Positions 9,488-19,234 of a DNA stretch of 64,000 bases are shown in pieces; position 1 is the stretch's first letter, and each line of letters begins with the position of its first letter. This DNA is from Burkholderiales bacterium. GTDB lineage: Bacteria > Pseudomonadota > Gammaproteobacteria > Burkholderiales > Burkholderiaceae_C. The stretch spans positions 1 to 64,000 of the forward strand of contig JAECRL010000009.1 in assembly GCA_016000265.1 (NCBI GenBank), given 5' to 3'. The translations under genes and the position numbers were made by a program. Under the pieces are notes generated by a model, which saw only the letters and a program-made list of their open reading frames with translations, had not been told where the DNA came from and made no database searches.

Positions 9488-9513
9488 GAGGGCGCCTGCG
9501 GGCGCCCTTTTTC
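9488..9513 (+). terminator. Terminator after the TolC gene
   Basis: GGGCGCC (9490-9496), a four-base loop, GGCGCCC (9501-9507), then TTTTT. It overlaps the stop codon of the convergent phoX-like gene. Confidence 0.88.
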
Positions 9514-10843
9514 ATGCGGGCAACAGCAACTCATACGTGAGGCCCAGCCCGTGCCGCCCCCCACGCTGAGAGTTGACGTACAGGCGCCGGCCGTCGGGTG
9601 AAAACGCCGGGCCGGTGAGCTCCGAATCGTCCTGGCCCACCACGCGCATCAGCACCTTCACGCGGCGATCGGGCAGGATCACGCACAACTCCATGTTGCC
9701 GCCATCTTCGGCCACGAGCACATCACCGCGCGAGCTGACCGTGAGGTTGTCCACCCCGGACAGCACCCGGCTGGCGGGGCTGGCTGTGGCGAAGTCGTGG
9801 ATCACCTGCAGGCGCTGGCTCGCGCACTCGAGGGCCCAGATGCGGTTGTCCCCCTTGGTCGAGAAATAGACCACCCCCTGGAAGTACCACAGCCCCTCTC
9901 CGCCCAGGAAGACGGTGCCAGGCGCCTTGTGCGCGCCCCCGGCCAATCGCCGCCGCACCAAGGCCTGCGGCGATTGCGGCTCGATGACGTCAACCCACTC
10001 CACGGACCAAGGTCGCGCCCAGTCGACACCGGTGCCCGGGTACACCCCGGCCCCCAGCCCGCGCACCTGCAACACCTGCAAGCGCCCGGCGCGCAAAGCC
10101 GGCCGGGCCGCACCCGCCGGCCAGTCCCGACGCGAACACACGAATCGGTAGAAGCGGCCATCGCCCTCGTCTTCCGTCAGGTAGAGCGTGCGGTTCACCG
10201 GGTCCACCGCCACCGCCTCGTGCTTGAAAGTGCCCAGCGCCGGGCGAGGTTCGCGCTGATCGGGCGCACCGAAGGGGTCGCACTCCCAGACCAGCCCATG
10301 CTCCACCTCCTCAGCCGACAACCAGGTGCCCCAAGGGGTGGCGCCCCCCGCGCAGTTCGCGCTCGTGCCACTCAACAAACGCCGGGCGCCCAGCACCCGA
10401 CCTGTTCGATCAAAGTCCAGCGCCCCCACCCCACCCTGGCCACGCAGGACCTCGCTGTTGTTCACGTAGGTCCAACCGCCCCCTGGCGCCACGAAGGTCG
10501 CGCCCCCATCGGGGTGGGTGTGCCAGACCTCGGTCCCGACCGCCCCCATGCCCGGCCGCTCCCCCGACACGGCCACCACCCGTGCCGAGACGCCCTCAGG
10601 CAGGCACAAGCCCGAGGCATCGGGCTCGCCCAGCGGACCGATGTCGGCCAGGGTGAAGCCACGGCGTGCCCCCGTCGATGCACCCGTCGGCGAACCAGCC
10701 TGAGCGTGCGCCGACCACCCACACACCGCCCCAGCCAGCCCACCGGCGCCCCAGAACAGGCGCCTCAACGCCTCCCGACGGGACGGTTCGTGCGTGGGGG
10801 GCGGGGGGTGCGCGGGGTTCGAAGCCAGGCGCGAAGCAGGCAT
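9512..10843 (-). CDS. PhoX-family (DUF839) Tat-exported protein
   Basis: 443 residues from the ATG at 10843, which has AGGGAG six bases upstream; a TTG eight codons further up is less convincing. A twin-arginine leader (SRREALRRLF, then a hydrophobic stretch ending AHAQA) predicts Tat export. The body is the DUF839/PhoX beta-propeller-like domain, with blocks such as FKHEAVAVDP, LTEDEGDGRFYRF and NLTVSSRGDVLVAEDGGN. PhoX enzymes are calcium/iron-dependent alkaline phosphatases, but this family also has many members without shown activity, and this protein is shorter than classic PhoX (about 600 or more residues). I therefore name the family, not the reaction. It stands alone between the TolC gene and tRNA-Ser. 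Confidence 0.8.
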   Translation of the reverse strand: MPASRLASNPAHPPPPTHEPSRREALRRLFWGAGGLAGAVCGWSAHAQAGSPTGASTGARRGFTLADIGPLGEPDASGLCLPEGVSARVVAVSGERPGMGAVGTEVWHTHPDGGATFVAPGGGWTYVNNSEVLRGQGGVGALDFDRTGRVLGARRLLSGTSANCAGGATPWGTWLSAEEVEHGLVWECDPFGAPDQREPRPALGTFKHEAVAVDPVNRTLYLTEDEGDGRFYRFVCSRRDWPAGAARPALRAGRLQVLQVRGLGAGVYPGTGVDWARPWSVEWVDVIEPQSPQALVRRRLAGGAHKAPGTVFLGGEGLWYFQGVVYFSTKGDNRIWALECASQRLQVIHDFATASPASRVLSGVDNLTVSSRGDVLVAEDGGNMELCVILPDRRVKVLMRVVGQDDSELTGPAFSPDGRRLYVNSQRGGRHGLGLTYELLLPA

Positions 10844-10880
10844 GGGGGGCTCCCTGCGCTCAAGCAAGCGCGGCCATCAA

Positions 10881-10915
10881 ACAAAAAAGCCCCGGTCGAG
10901 CGATCGACCGGGGCT
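10881..10915 (-). terminator. Terminator of tRNA-Ser
   Basis: A perfect 12-bp stem (10888-10899 with 10904-10915, loop GCGA), followed on the minus strand by TTTTTT, just past the 3' end of the tRNA. Confidence 0.92.
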
Positions 10916-10923
10916 GGGCATTC

Positions 10924-11013
<90 letters not shown>

Positions 11014-11042
11014 GTGCAGCCTTCAATTGTAGCAAGGTTTCT

Positions 11043-12197
11043 TCAGTTGACCGAAACCTTCTTGCCATCCTTGTAGGTGTAGAGCGTCATGGCCGGGTTC
11101 TTGAGTTCGCCGTTGGGCTCAAACGACACCTTGGCGGTCACCCCCGGGTAGGCCGCGTCGGCCAGCTTGGCGGCATAGACCTTCGGGTCGACCGAGTTGG
11201 CGCGCTTCATGGCGTCCACCAACACCATGGTCGCGTCGTAGGTGTAGGGCGAGTAGACCTGAAACTGCTTGGGGAACTGGGCCTCGTACTTCGCTCGCCA
11301 CGCCTTGCCCTGCGGCAGCTTGTCCAGCGAGGCGCCCCCCACGGCACAGACCACGTTGTTCAGGGTGCGCGCACCGCTGGAGAGGTCCATCAACTTGTCC
11401 GTGCAGATGCCATCGCCGCCAAACAGGTAGGCCTTGGTCAGGCCGAGTTGCTGCATCTGACGCAGCATGGGGCCGGCTTGCGGGTCCATGCCGCCGAAGA
11501 AAATGCCATCGGGCTTCTTGTTCTTGATGGCCGTGAGGATGGCCATGAAGTCCACGGCCTTGTCGTTGGTGTACTGCTGGCTGACGACCTCCAGGCCCAA
11601 GGTCTTGGCGGTGCGGGCGAAAACGTCGGCCACGCCTTTGCCATAAGCCGTGCGGTCGTCGATGATCGCGACCTTCTTGAGCTTGAGCGTCTCGGCGGCG
11701 TACTTGGCCAGGCCCGCACCCAGCTCGTTGTCGTTGGCCAGCAGGCGGTAGACGTGCTTGTGACCCAGCGTGGTCAGCTCGGGGTTGGTGGCCGAGGGCG
11801 AGATCATGGGCAAGCCGCACTGGCTGTAGACCTTGGCCGCGGGGATGGTGGTGCCTGAATTCAGGTGACCGACCACGCCGTTGACTTTGGCATCGCACAG
11901 CTTCTGCGCTGCAGCCGTGCCCTGCTTGGGGTCGGCGGCATCGTCTTCGGCCACCAGCTCGAACTTGACCTTCTTGCCCCCGATGGTCACGCCCTGGGCG
12001 TTGAGTTCGGCCACGGCCATGCGGGCGCCGTTCTCGTTGTCGCGGCCGTAGTGGGCCTGCGGTCCCGAGACCGGCCCGACGTGGCCGATGCGGACCACCG
12101 TCTGGGCCTGAGCCTCGGCCGGTGCCAGGCAACAAGCCAGGGCCACGCTCGCAGCGGTGGCGCAAAACTGGAACACGGAAGCAGTGCGCGGGGTCAT
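11043..12197 (-). CDS. Branched-chain amino acid ABC transporter substrate-binding protein (LivK-like)
   Basis: 384 residues from the second of two adjacent ATG codons: GAGG lies five bases before it and only two before the first. Signal peptide with cleavage near AEAQAQT, then a periplasmic binding protein fold type I of the Leu/Ile/Val-binding family (IGHVGPVSGPQAHYGRDN; GVVGHLNSGTTIPAA; PMISPSATNPELT). It captures a ligand in the periplasm for a Liv-type ABC importer. No permease or ATPase genes are adjacent, so it is an orphan binding protein whose ligand cannot be read from sequence; branched-chain amino acids are the family default. Confidence 0.88.
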   Translation of the reverse strand: MTPRTASVFQFCATAASVALACCLAPAEAQAQTVVRIGHVGPVSGPQAHYGRDNENGARMAVAELNAQGVTIGGKKVKFELVAEDDAADPKQGTAAAQKLCDAKVNGVVGHLNSGTTIPAAKVYSQCGLPMISPSATNPELTTLGHKHVYRLLANDNELGAGLAKYAAETLKLKKVAIIDDRTAYGKGVADVFARTAKTLGLEVVSQQYTNDKAVDFMAILTAIKNKKPDGIFFGGMDPQAGPMLRQMQQLGLTKAYLFGGDGICTDKLMDLSSGARTLNNVVCAVGGASLDKLPQGKAWRAKYEAQFPKQFQVYSPYTYDATMVLVDAMKRANSVDPKVYAAKLADAAYPGVTAKVSFEPNGELKNPAMTLYTYKDGKKVSVN

Positions 12198-12252
12198 CAT
12201 CACCTCGTTGTGAATGGAAACAGGGAACACATCGGCGGGGGCTCGGGGTGGG

Positions 12253-12678
12253 TCAACGCTGGCGGAGCTTGGCCAGCTCCTGCGCCACCGATCGGGCCAC
12301 GACGTCTTTCAGGGTCCGCCCCAGCTCATCTCGCAGGTCTCGCACGATGGCCTCGGTGTGCCGGGCCAGCACCGGCGCGAGGGCCTCACGCAAGCGGAAC
12401 TCCAGCATGCCATCGACCTGCTTTTGCACGTCGACCAGCACGCGATGCGCGAGTTGCGCCTCGGACACCCCGGGCACGGCAGCGGGCGAGACCGCCTCCG
12501 CCAGCACCGGCAGGCTCTCGAGGCTGATCGGGGGGGTGCGAACAGGGGGCGCGGTGACGGGTGCAGGTGCAGGAGCAGCAGCAGGGGCCGCCTGGGACAC
12601 CACGGGCGGCGCGCTCAGGTCAATCACCTCGGTGAGGGTAGGCACCTGCGCCGGATGGGGGCGGGAGACGCCGGTCAT
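12253..12678 (-). CDS. Conserved hypothetical protein downstream of holC
   Basis: 141 residues. I do not recognise a named domain. The first 55 residues are Pro/Ala/Val-rich and probably disordered. Residues about 70-141 are predicted helical and amphipathic, with alternating charged and hydrophobic residues (EFRLREALAPVLARHTEAI). Its ATG overlaps the holC stop codon by 4 bp (ATGA), so the two are probably co-translated. A partner role near the DNA polymerase chi subunit is only an inference from position. Confidence 0.65.
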   Translation of the reverse strand: MTGVSRPHPAQVPTLTEVIDLSAPPVVSQAAPAAAPAPAPVTAPPVRTPPISLESLPVLAEAVSPAAVPGVSEAQLAHRVLVDVQKQVDGMLEFRLREALAPVLARHTEAIVRDLRDELGRTLKDVVARSVAQELAKLRQR

Positions 12679-13118
12679 CCGCGGGCCTCGTCCTTGACCT
12701 CGTGAGGCTGCACGTCCCAGCCCAGGGCGGTGTAGGCCTTCCAGCGCTGGCGCCCTTCCTGGCGGTCTTCAGCCTCACTGGAGACCAGGTCAAACAAGCG
12801 CTGAAATCGCTCCAGCCCATCGGGCACGCTGCGCCCCAGGTTGACCAGGATGGCGCGCTCACCGGGCGCAGACGCCGGGTCAGCCGACAGCCAGATGGGC
12901 GTGGCGTGCAGGCGCTCGGGCACCGCAGCGCCGTCGGCCAGCACATGCGGCAGGAACTCCTGCTCGTCGAAGGTCCACAACTCGCGGTCGAGCGCCTGCA
13001 GGGCAGCCGCATCGCCCGTCACCACCACCCGCGCCCCGGCCCGATGCGCCTTGCGCAACAAGCGGCAGGCGTAACTCACCTTGTTGCCGATGCCGTGGTG
13101 AAACTCGACCCTGCGCAT
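12675..13118 (-). CDS. holC: DNA polymerase III chi subunit
   Basis: 147 residues. Chi bridges the clamp loader (through psi) to single-strand binding protein during replication. The N-terminus MRRVEFHHGI...KVSYACRLLRKA matches the family start (V-x-F-H ... YACRLLRKA), followed by the central WTFDEQEFLPHVLA block and an ILVNLG segment. I chose the ATG at 13118 over the GTG at 13130 because it aligns with the family start; neither has a strong ribosome site. It follows pepA by 15 bp, the usual pepA-holC order in proteobacteria. Confidence 0.9.
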   Translation of the reverse strand: MRRVEFHHGIGNKVSYACRLLRKAHRAGARVVVTGDAAALQALDRELWTFDEQEFLPHVLADGAAVPERLHATPIWLSADPASAPGERAILVNLGRSVPDGLERFQRLFDLVSSEAEDRQEGRQRWKAYTALGWDVQPHEVKDEARG

Positions 13119-13133
13119 GCTGATGGACACCGA

Positions 13134-14732
13134 TCAGGCCTGGGTCACGGGCTTGGCTGCTCGCTTGACGGCCGCCTTGCCCGGTTTGGCCGGTTTGGCC
13201 GCGGGTTTGTCAGCGGGCTTCTTATCCGCCTTGCGAGGCGCCAAAGCCTCCTTGCCCGCGGCGGCCTGGTCCAGCAGGAACTGGGTGAGCAGGGCCACGG
13301 GGCGGCCGGTGCCACCCTTGGCGCCGCCCGACTTCCAGGCCGTGCCGGCGATGTCCAGGTGAGCCCAGCGATAGGCCTTGGTGAACTTGCTCAGGAAAAA
13401 CGCCGCCGTGATGGAGCCGCCTTCGCGTCCACCCACGTTGCCCATGTCGGCGAAGTTGCTCTTGAGGGCCTCGCCGTACTCGTCGTCCAGGGGCATGCGC
13501 CAAGCGGTGTCCTGAGCCGACTGGCCGGCCTTCAGCAAGGCGTCGGCGAGCTCGTCGTCCGCTGAGAACAACCCGCTGTGAACGTTGCCCAGCGCGATCA
13601 CACAGGCGCCGGTCAATGTGGCGATGTCGACCACCACCGCGGGCTTGAAGCGCTCAGCGTACGTCAGCGCGTCGCACAAGATCAGGCGACCTTCGGCGTC
13701 GGTGTTGAGCACCTCGATGGTCTGGCCCGACATGCTGGTGACCACGTCGCCCGGCTTGGTGGCCGTGCCGCTGGGCATGTTCTCGCAGGTGGGGATCAGC
13801 CCGATGACGTTGACCTTCGGGGCCAGCTTGGCCAGGCTCTCGAAGGTGCCCAGCACGCTGGCGGCGCCGCCCATGTCGAACTTCATTTCATCCATGCCGG
13901 CACCGGGCTTGAGCGAGATGCCGCCGGTGTCGAACGTGATGCCCTTGCCCACCAGCACGATGGGTGGATGGCTGGCGGCGGCGCCTTCGTAGCGCAGCAC
14001 GATGAACTTGGGCGGCTGAGCCGAGCCGTTGGTGACCGACAGGAAGGAGCCCATGCCGAGCTTTTCGAGCGCGGGTCGCTCCAGGACCTCGACCTTGATG
14101 GCCTTGCTGGACTTGGCCAGGCGACGGGCCTCGGCGGCCAGGTGCGTGGGGGTGCAATGGTTGGCGGGGCGGTTGCCCAGCTCGCGCGCCAGGGTGACGC
14201 CTTCGGCCAGGCCTTCGCCCTGTTGCAAGCCGAGCTTGACGGTCGCGGCCTGCTCGGGTGCGCTCAGCAGCGTGACCTTCTTGAGCGCGCCGGGTTTGGG
14301 GGCGCTGGGCTTGGTCAGGCGGAAGACGTAAGTGGCATCGGCCACGGTCAGCACGAGTGTGCGGGCCAACTCGGCGCCCAGCTCGATGCCGTCGGCGGCG
14401 GCCACGGCCACGTGTGCGGCACCGCTGTCCTTGAGCAGCGCAAGGCCCTTGGCCACGGCGCCCTTGAAGGACTTGGGCTGGGCATCGGCGGCCACGGACA
14501 GCACCAAGCGGGCGGCCTGCACGCCGCGCGGGCGATGGAGGTAGAGCGCGCGGCCGGACTTGAGGGCCAGGTCATGGGCGTCGAGGGCGTCCTGGATCAG
14601 GGCGTCGAGCACCGGGTCGGTGGTCTGGCTCTGCTCGGGCGTGAGCACCAGCAGCAGCGCATCGGCGTTGACCTGGGACAGGGTCGAGCCCTGGGCGGCA
14701 GAAGAGCGGTAGTCCATGCGGTGCAAGTCCAT
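13134..14732 (-). CDS. pepA: Leucyl aminopeptidase (cytosol aminopeptidase, M17)
   Basis: 532 residues. It removes N-terminal residues from peptides using two metal ions. The catalytic domain shows the metal and active-site blocks [16 protein letters not shown] and the M17 signature [13 protein letters not shown], with an N-terminal macro-like domain before it. Oddity: after the normal end (about residue 495) there is a tail of some 37 residues made almost only of Lys, Ala and Pro. An alternative start is the ATG at 14717. It diverges from lptF with only 26 bp between start codons, so the two promoters must overlap each other or the coding ends. Confidence 0.95.
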   Translation of the reverse strand: MDLHRMDYRSSAAQGSTLSQVNADALLLVLTPEQSQTTDPVLDALIQDALDAHDLALKSGRALYLHRPRGVQAARLVLSVAADAQPKSFKGAVAKGLALLKDSGAAHVAVAAADGIELGAELARTLVLTVADATYVFRLTKPSAPKPGALKKVTLLSAPEQAATVKLGLQQGEGLAEGVTLARELGNRPANHCTPTHLAAEARRLAKSSKAIKVEVLERPALEKLGMGSFLSVTNGSAQPPKFIVLRYEGAAASHPPIVLVGKGITFDTGGISLKPGAGMDEMKFDMGGAASVLGTFESLAKLAPKVNVIGLIPTCENMPSGTATKPGDVVTSMSGQTIEVLNTDAEGRLILCDALTYAERFKPAVVVDIATLTGACVIALGNVHSGLFSADDELADALLKAGQSAQDTAWRMPLDDEYGEALKSNFADMGNVGGREGGSITAAFFLSKFTKAYRWAHLDIAGTAWKSGGAKGGTGRPVALLTQFLLDQAAAGKEALAPRKADKKPADKPAAKPAKPGKAAVKRAAKPVTQA

Positions 14733-14758
14733 AATGCGCGGGTTGATCGATCAAGCCA

Positions 14759-15874
14759 ATGTTATTCGATTCCTCCGTACGCAGAGAACTCTGGCGCAGC
14801 TTCAGCGGCACCCTCGTGGTCTTGCTGACCGTGCTGCTGACCATGGTGCTCATCCGCATCCTGGGCCAGGCCACCAAAGGCTCGCTGGCCCCCACCGACG
14901 TGGGCCTCGTGCTCAGCTACACCGTCATCAGTCAGTTGCCGGTGTTGCTGGCGCTCGCCTTGTTCGTGTCGGTGGTGTCGGTGCTCAGCCGCATCTGGCG
15001 CGACAGCGAGATGGTGGTGTGGCAGTCCAGCGGTGCGCGCCAGGCCAGCTTCATCCAGCCTCTGCTGCGCATGGCCTGGCCGGTGCTGGCGCTCGTCGCC
15101 ATGGCCTCGCTGGTGGCGCGACCCTGGTCGCAAAGCCAGACCCAGATCCTCAAGGTGCGCTACGAGCAACGCTCCGACATGGCGCGCGTGGCGCCGGGTC
15201 AGTTTCAGGTGTCGGCCGATGGCAAGCGGGTGTTCTTCATCGACAGCCACAGCGACGGGCTGGAGACCGGTCGCAACGTCTTCATGGTCAACACCTCCGA
15301 TGGACAGGAGTCGGTGGTGACGGCGCGCCAGGGGCAGGTCGCGGTCGAAGAGGGGCAGCGCTTCCTCGTGCTGACCGAGGGCGAACGCACCCAGACCGAC
15401 TTGCAGACCGGAGAAAAGACACTGTCTCGCTTCGAAACCGCCCGCATCCGGGTGGGTGAGCGCATGGCCGGGCCCGACGTGGCGCCGGACCTGCGCTCGC
15501 TGTCCACCCGCACGCTCATGCTGATCAACCGACCGGAAGCCCGCGGCGAGCTGGTCTGGCGCCTGGGCCTGATCTGGGCGGCGTTCAACATGGTGCTGGC
15601 GGGGCTGAGCCTGGCGGCGGGCAGCGCGCGCCGCAACACCAACTGGAACCTCGTCTATGCCTTGCTGGTCTTCGTTGTGTACTTCAACTTGCTCAGCCTG
15701 AGCCAGACCTGGGTGGCACGCGGCAAGCTGGGCTGGATCGAGGCCCTGTTGCTGATTCACGGCAGCCTCACCCTGGCCGCGCTGGCGGTGGTGTGGTGGC
15801 GCGATGGCGGCTGGCGAGGCCGCGGACTCGGTCGGGTGCGAACTCAAGCGCCCCTCCAGAAGGGGTCGGCATGA
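14759..15874 (+). CDS. lptF: LPS export ABC transporter permease LptF
   Basis: 371 residues of the YjgP/YjgQ family. LptF and LptG form the membrane part of the LptB2FG transporter, which extracts lipopolysaccharide from the inner membrane and feeds the LptA bridge. The start MLFDSSVRRELWRS is typical. About three N-terminal helices (about 15-115), a periplasmic beta-jellyroll (about 120-260) and three C-terminal helices follow. Its stop codon overlaps the lptG start (ATGA), so translation is coupled. Confidence 0.94.
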   Translation: MLFDSSVRRELWRSFSGTLVVLLTVLLTMVLIRILGQATKGSLAPTDVGLVLSYTVISQLPVLLALALFVSVVSVLSRIWRDSEMVVWQSSGARQASFIQPLLRMAWPVLALVAMASLVARPWSQSQTQILKVRYEQRSDMARVAPGQFQVSADGKRVFFIDSHSDGLETGRNVFMVNTSDGQESVVTARQGQVAVEEGQRFLVLTEGERTQTDLQTGEKTLSRFETARIRVGERMAGPDVAPDLRSLSTRTLMLINRPEARGELVWRLGLIWAAFNMVLAGLSLAAGSARRNTNWNLVYALLVFVVYFNLLSLSQTWVARGKLGWIEALLLIHGSLTLAALAVVWWRDGGWRGRGLGRVRTQAPLQKGSA

Positions 15875-17046
15875 AAACGGTGCGACGGCTGATTTTCCGG
15901 GCCGTGGCCTGGCACGCCCTGCTGGTGGCGCTGGCCTTTGGCTCGCTGGCCTTCTTCATCGACTTCGTCGAAGAATCGCAGGACCTGGGCAAGAACGGCT
16001 ACACCGTGGTGGACGCCTTGCTCACGTGTTTGCTGATGCAGGTGCGGCATGTTTATGACCTGATGCCGATCGCGCTGCTGATCGGCGGCATCCTGGCGCT
16101 GGCGCGCATGGCGCAGACCTCGGAGTTCACCATCTTGCGCACCGGCGGGCTAAGCCCGGTGCGGGCCCTGCGCCTGCTGGCTGCGCTCGGGCTGATGGCC
16201 GCCGTGCTGGTGGCCGCCATCGGCAACTGGCTGGTGCCGATGGCGGAGCAGCGCCTGACGCAGCAACGCGCCGAGTTCAGCACGCAGCAGCAGATGACGC
16301 TGGGCCGAGCCGGCACCTGGCTGCGCGAGCGTCGTGAGGTGCCCGGGGTGGGCACGCACACCATCACCGTCAACGTGGGCAGCGCCATCCGCGAAGGCGA
16401 ATTCGGCCAGATCCGCATCTTCGAGTTCGACGCCACGGGCCAGCTCAAGCGCAGGCTGACGGCGCGCAGCGCACGGGTGGAGGCCACGGGCACGGCGGGC
16501 GCGGCGGGCGCGGAAGAAGGCTCGGTCTGGCGCCTGAGCGACGTGGTGGACACGCGCTGGCTCTCGCATGAGCGCCTGACCCGGGATGCGGCCCTGGCGG
16601 GCGTGAAGGTCATCGATGAGCGCCAGGCCGCCTCGATGGACTGGAGCAGCAGCCTGACGCCACTGGTGGTGTCGGCCTCGGTGCTGCCACCCGAGAGCAT
16701 GTCGGTGCTGGCGCTGTGGCGCTACACCCGCCACCTGGACTCCAACGCGCAGGCCGCGCAACGCTACGAGATCCAGTTCTGGAAAAAGGGCTTCTACCCG
16801 CTGGTGTGCTTCGTGATGATCGCGCTGGCCCTGCCCTTCGCCTACCTGCACGCGCGCAGCGGCGGCATGAGCCTGAAGATCTTCGGTGGCATCATGCTGG
16901 GCATCAGCTTCGTGCTGATCAACCACATCTCCAGCCACCTGGGGCAGTTGCAGAACTGGCAGCCCTGGCTGGCCGCTGCGGCCCCCAGCCTGCTCTACCT
17001 CCTGATGTCCATGAGCATGTTCGCCTGGCTGGTTCGATACCAGTGA
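15871..17046 (+). CDS. lptG: LPS export ABC transporter permease LptG
   Basis: 391 residues from the ATG at 15871, preceded by AAGGGG. Same YjgP/YjgQ fold as LptF: N-terminal helices with the conserved SLAFFIDFVEESQ region, a periplasmic domain, and C-terminal helices containing KGFYPLVCFVMIALALPFAY and the GISFVLIN segment. Second gene of the lptFG operon; lptA, lptB and lptC are elsewhere. Confidence 0.94.
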   Translation: MKTVRRLIFRAVAWHALLVALAFGSLAFFIDFVEESQDLGKNGYTVVDALLTCLLMQVRHVYDLMPIALLIGGILALARMAQTSEFTILRTGGLSPVRALRLLAALGLMAAVLVAAIGNWLVPMAEQRLTQQRAEFSTQQQMTLGRAGTWLRERREVPGVGTHTITVNVGSAIREGEFGQIRIFEFDATGQLKRRLTARSARVEATGTAGAAGAEEGSVWRLSDVVDTRWLSHERLTRDAALAGVKVIDERQAASMDWSSSLTPLVVSASVLPPESMSVLALWRYTRHLDSNAQAAQRYEIQFWKKGFYPLVCFVMIALALPFAYLHARSGGMSLKIFGGIMLGISFVLINHISSHLGQLQNWQPWLAAAAPSLLYLLMSMSMFAWLVRYQ

Positions 17047-17080
17047 CGCGGCCTGCCCTCTTTGCCCAAGAGACCCACGC

Positions 17081-17461
17081 ATGACCCGCACCGGCATCCT
17101 CCTGTTTGCTCACGGCGCACGCGACCCCGCGTGGGCCCAGCCTTTTCAAGCCGTGGCCTTGCGCCTGAGCGAACGCGCACAGGCGCAAGGCCACGAGGTG
17201 ACCCTGGCTTTCCTGGAGTTCATGAGCCCGGACATCCTGGCTGCAGGCGCCGACCTGGTCTCCCGAGGCTGCACCCAAGTGGTGGTGGTGCCGCTCTTCC
17301 TGGGCGCCGGCGGGCACGTTCGCAAGGACCTGCCCCGCCTGCTGGAAGAACTCGGCGCGGCCCACCCCGGCGTGCGGTGGCGCCTGAGCGCGGCCGTGGG
17401 TGAAACCGACATCCTCATCCAGGGCATGGCCGATGCCGCCTGGTCGCTCGCGCAACCATGA
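17081..17461 (+). CDS. Short CbiX/SirB-type sirohydrochlorin chelatase-like protein
   Basis: 126 residues, the length of single-domain CbiX-S proteins. Family marks: LLFAHGARDPAW with the metal-binding His near residue 11, and VVVVPLFLGAGGHVRKDLP with the second His near 80. These enzymes insert Fe or Co into sirohydrochlorin. The stop overlaps the start of the cysB-like gene, which supports a role in siroheme supply for sulfite reductase, although the actual metal is not shown by the sequence. Confidence 0.85.
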   Translation: MTRTGILLFAHGARDPAWAQPFQAVALRLSERAQAQGHEVTLAFLEFMSPDILAAGADLVSRGCTQVVVVPLFLGAGGHVRKDLPRLLEELGAAHPGVRWRLSAAVGETDILIQGMADAAWSLAQP

Positions 17462-18435
17462 ACCTGCACCAGTTCCGCTTTGTGCACGAGGCGGCGCGCC
17501 GCAACCTCAACCTGACCGAAACGGCCAAGGCCCTGCACACCTCGCAGCCCGGCATCTCCAAGGCCATCATGGAGCTGGAGGAGGAGCTGGGCGTGGACAT
17601 CTTCGTGCGCCACGGCAAGCGCCTCAAGCGCATCACCGAGCCGGGCCTGGAGGTGCTCAAGTCGATCGACGTGATCCTGCGCGAACTCGGCAACCTGCGC
17701 CGCATCGGTGACGAGTACGCCATGCAGGACGCTGGCACGCTGTCGATCGCGACCACGCACACGCAGGCGCGCTACGTGCTGCCCGAACCCGTGGCCCAGT
17801 TGCGCAAGAAGTTCCCCAAGGTCGCCATCAGCCTGCACCAGGGCACGCCCGAGCAGGTGGCGCGCATGGTGCTCGACGAGGTCGCCGACATCGGCCTGGC
17901 CACCGAGTCCCTGAGCGACTTCCCCGACCTCGTCACCCTGCCCTGCTACGAATGGCAGCACGTGGCCGTGATGCCCGCCTCGCACCCGCTGGTGCAGGTG
18001 CCCAGGCTCACGCTGGAGCACCTGGCGGCCGAGCCGCTCATCTCCTACCACCCGTCCTTCACGGGTCGAAAACGCATCGACCACGCCTTCGCGCAACGCG
18101 GGCTCACGCCCAACGTGGTGCTGGAGGCCATCGACGCCGACGTCATCAAGACCTACACGCGGCTGGGCCTGGGCATCGGCCTGGTGGCTGAGATGGCGGT
18201 CAAGGACGACCCGACCATGAGCTCGCCTGGCAGCGACCTGGTGTGGCGCCCGGTGGGCCACATCTTCGGGCCGAACATGGCGCGACTGGCCTTCAAGCGC
18301 GGCGCCTACCTGCGCCAGTTCGTGCTGGCTTTCGCTGAGCTGATCTCCGACCGCCTCACGCGCGCCCTGATCCTGCAAGCCATGCAGACGCCCTCGGGGC
18401 AGGCAGCGCAAGGGACCGGGGACTACGGCCTCTGA
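17458..18435 (+). CDS. cysB: CysB-type LysR family transcriptional regulator
   Basis: 325 residues. N-terminal winged helix-turn-helix with the LysR pattern (MNLHQFRFVHEAARRNLNL, TSQPGISKAI), in the CysB/Cbl version: QFRFVHEA, and RHGKRLKRITEPG after the wing. The ligand domain has TTHTQARYVLP, which binds sulfate or O-acetylserine-type effectors in CysB. It probably activates sulfate assimilation. It is coupled (ATGA overlap) to the CbiX-like gene, which fits a sulfur-linked unit. Confidence 0.88.
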   Translation: MNLHQFRFVHEAARRNLNLTETAKALHTSQPGISKAIMELEEELGVDIFVRHGKRLKRITEPGLEVLKSIDVILRELGNLRRIGDEYAMQDAGTLSIATTHTQARYVLPEPVAQLRKKFPKVAISLHQGTPEQVARMVLDEVADIGLATESLSDFPDLVTLPCYEWQHVAVMPASHPLVQVPRLTLEHLAAEPLISYHPSFTGRKRIDHAFAQRGLTPNVVLEAIDADVIKTYTRLGLGIGLVAEMAVKDDPTMSSPGSDLVWRPVGHIFGPNMARLAFKRGAYLRQFVLAFAELISDRLTRALILQAMQTPSGQAAQGTGDYGL

Positions 18436-18457
18436 ACCCCGCTGGATTGAACCCCGA

Positions 18458-19234
18458 ATGACCACCGAACTCCAGACCGAACGCCACGACAGCACCCTGG
18501 TGATGCGCCTCAACGGGCCCGCCACGCGCAACGCCCTGTCGCCACAGGTTTACGCCGCGGGCATCGAGACGCTGAACATGGCCGAGGCCAACCCCGACGT
18601 GCGCGCCGTGGTGCTCACGGGCGCAGGCGGGCACTTCTGCGGCGGAGGCGACCTGCAACGCCTGGCGCACCAGCGTGTGCACGACCTGACGGCGCAAGCG
18701 GCCAACCTCGACGCCTTCCACCAATGGATCGAGGCGCTGCGCAGCTTCCCCAAACCCGTGATCGCGGCGGTGGAGGGCGTGGCAGCGGGCGGTGGCGTGT
18801 CTCTGGTGTTGGCCTGCGACCTGATCGTGGCGGCCGATGGCGCCCGCTTCGTGATGGCTTACAGCCAGGTGGGCCTGTCGTGCGATGGCGGCGCCAGTTG
18901 GCACCTCAGCCGCGCCCTGGGTCGCCAGCGCGCCTTGTCGCTGCTGTGGCTGGGGGACAGCCAGTCGGCCCAGGATTGGCAAGCGCAGGGCCTGATCCAC
19001 AACCTCGTGGCCAATGGCCAGGCCTTGCCCCAGGCCCTGCAACTGGCCGCCCGGCTCGCCGAGCGCGCACCCGGCGTGCTCGCCAGCATGAAGGAGCTGG
19101 TTCAGGAGTCAGAGCAGCCGCTGCGCGCGCAGCTGGACGCCGAAAAAACGCACTTCATCGAGAACCTGCGCCGCCCCGAGGCTGGACAGGCCATCGACGC
19201 CTTCCTCAAGCGCCGCCTGAACGGCTCAGCGTGA
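18458..19234 (+). CDS. Enoyl-CoA hydratase/isomerase family protein
   Basis: 258 residues, crotonase fold. Oxyanion-hole segments GAGGHFCGGGDLQRL and AVEGVAAGGGVSLVLACDL are intact. The usual catalytic Glu positions of hydratases are not both present (the region around SQVGLSCDGGASW has Asp in place of a Glu), as in several crotonase subgroups. The reaction therefore cannot be fixed; hydratase and isomerase are both possible. It follows cysB by 22 bp on the same strand and overlaps the next, convergent gene by 9 bp. Confidence 0.85.
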   Translation: MTTELQTERHDSTLVMRLNGPATRNALSPQVYAAGIETLNMAEANPDVRAVVLTGAGGHFCGGGDLQRLAHQRVHDLTAQAANLDAFHQWIEALRSFPKPVIAAVEGVAAGGGVSLVLACDLIVAADGARFVMAYSQVGLSCDGGASWHLSRALGRQRALSLLWLGDSQSAQDWQAQGLIHNLVANGQALPQALQLAARLAERAPGVLASMKELVQESEQPLRAQLDAEKTHFIENLRRPEAGQAIDAFLKRRLNGSA

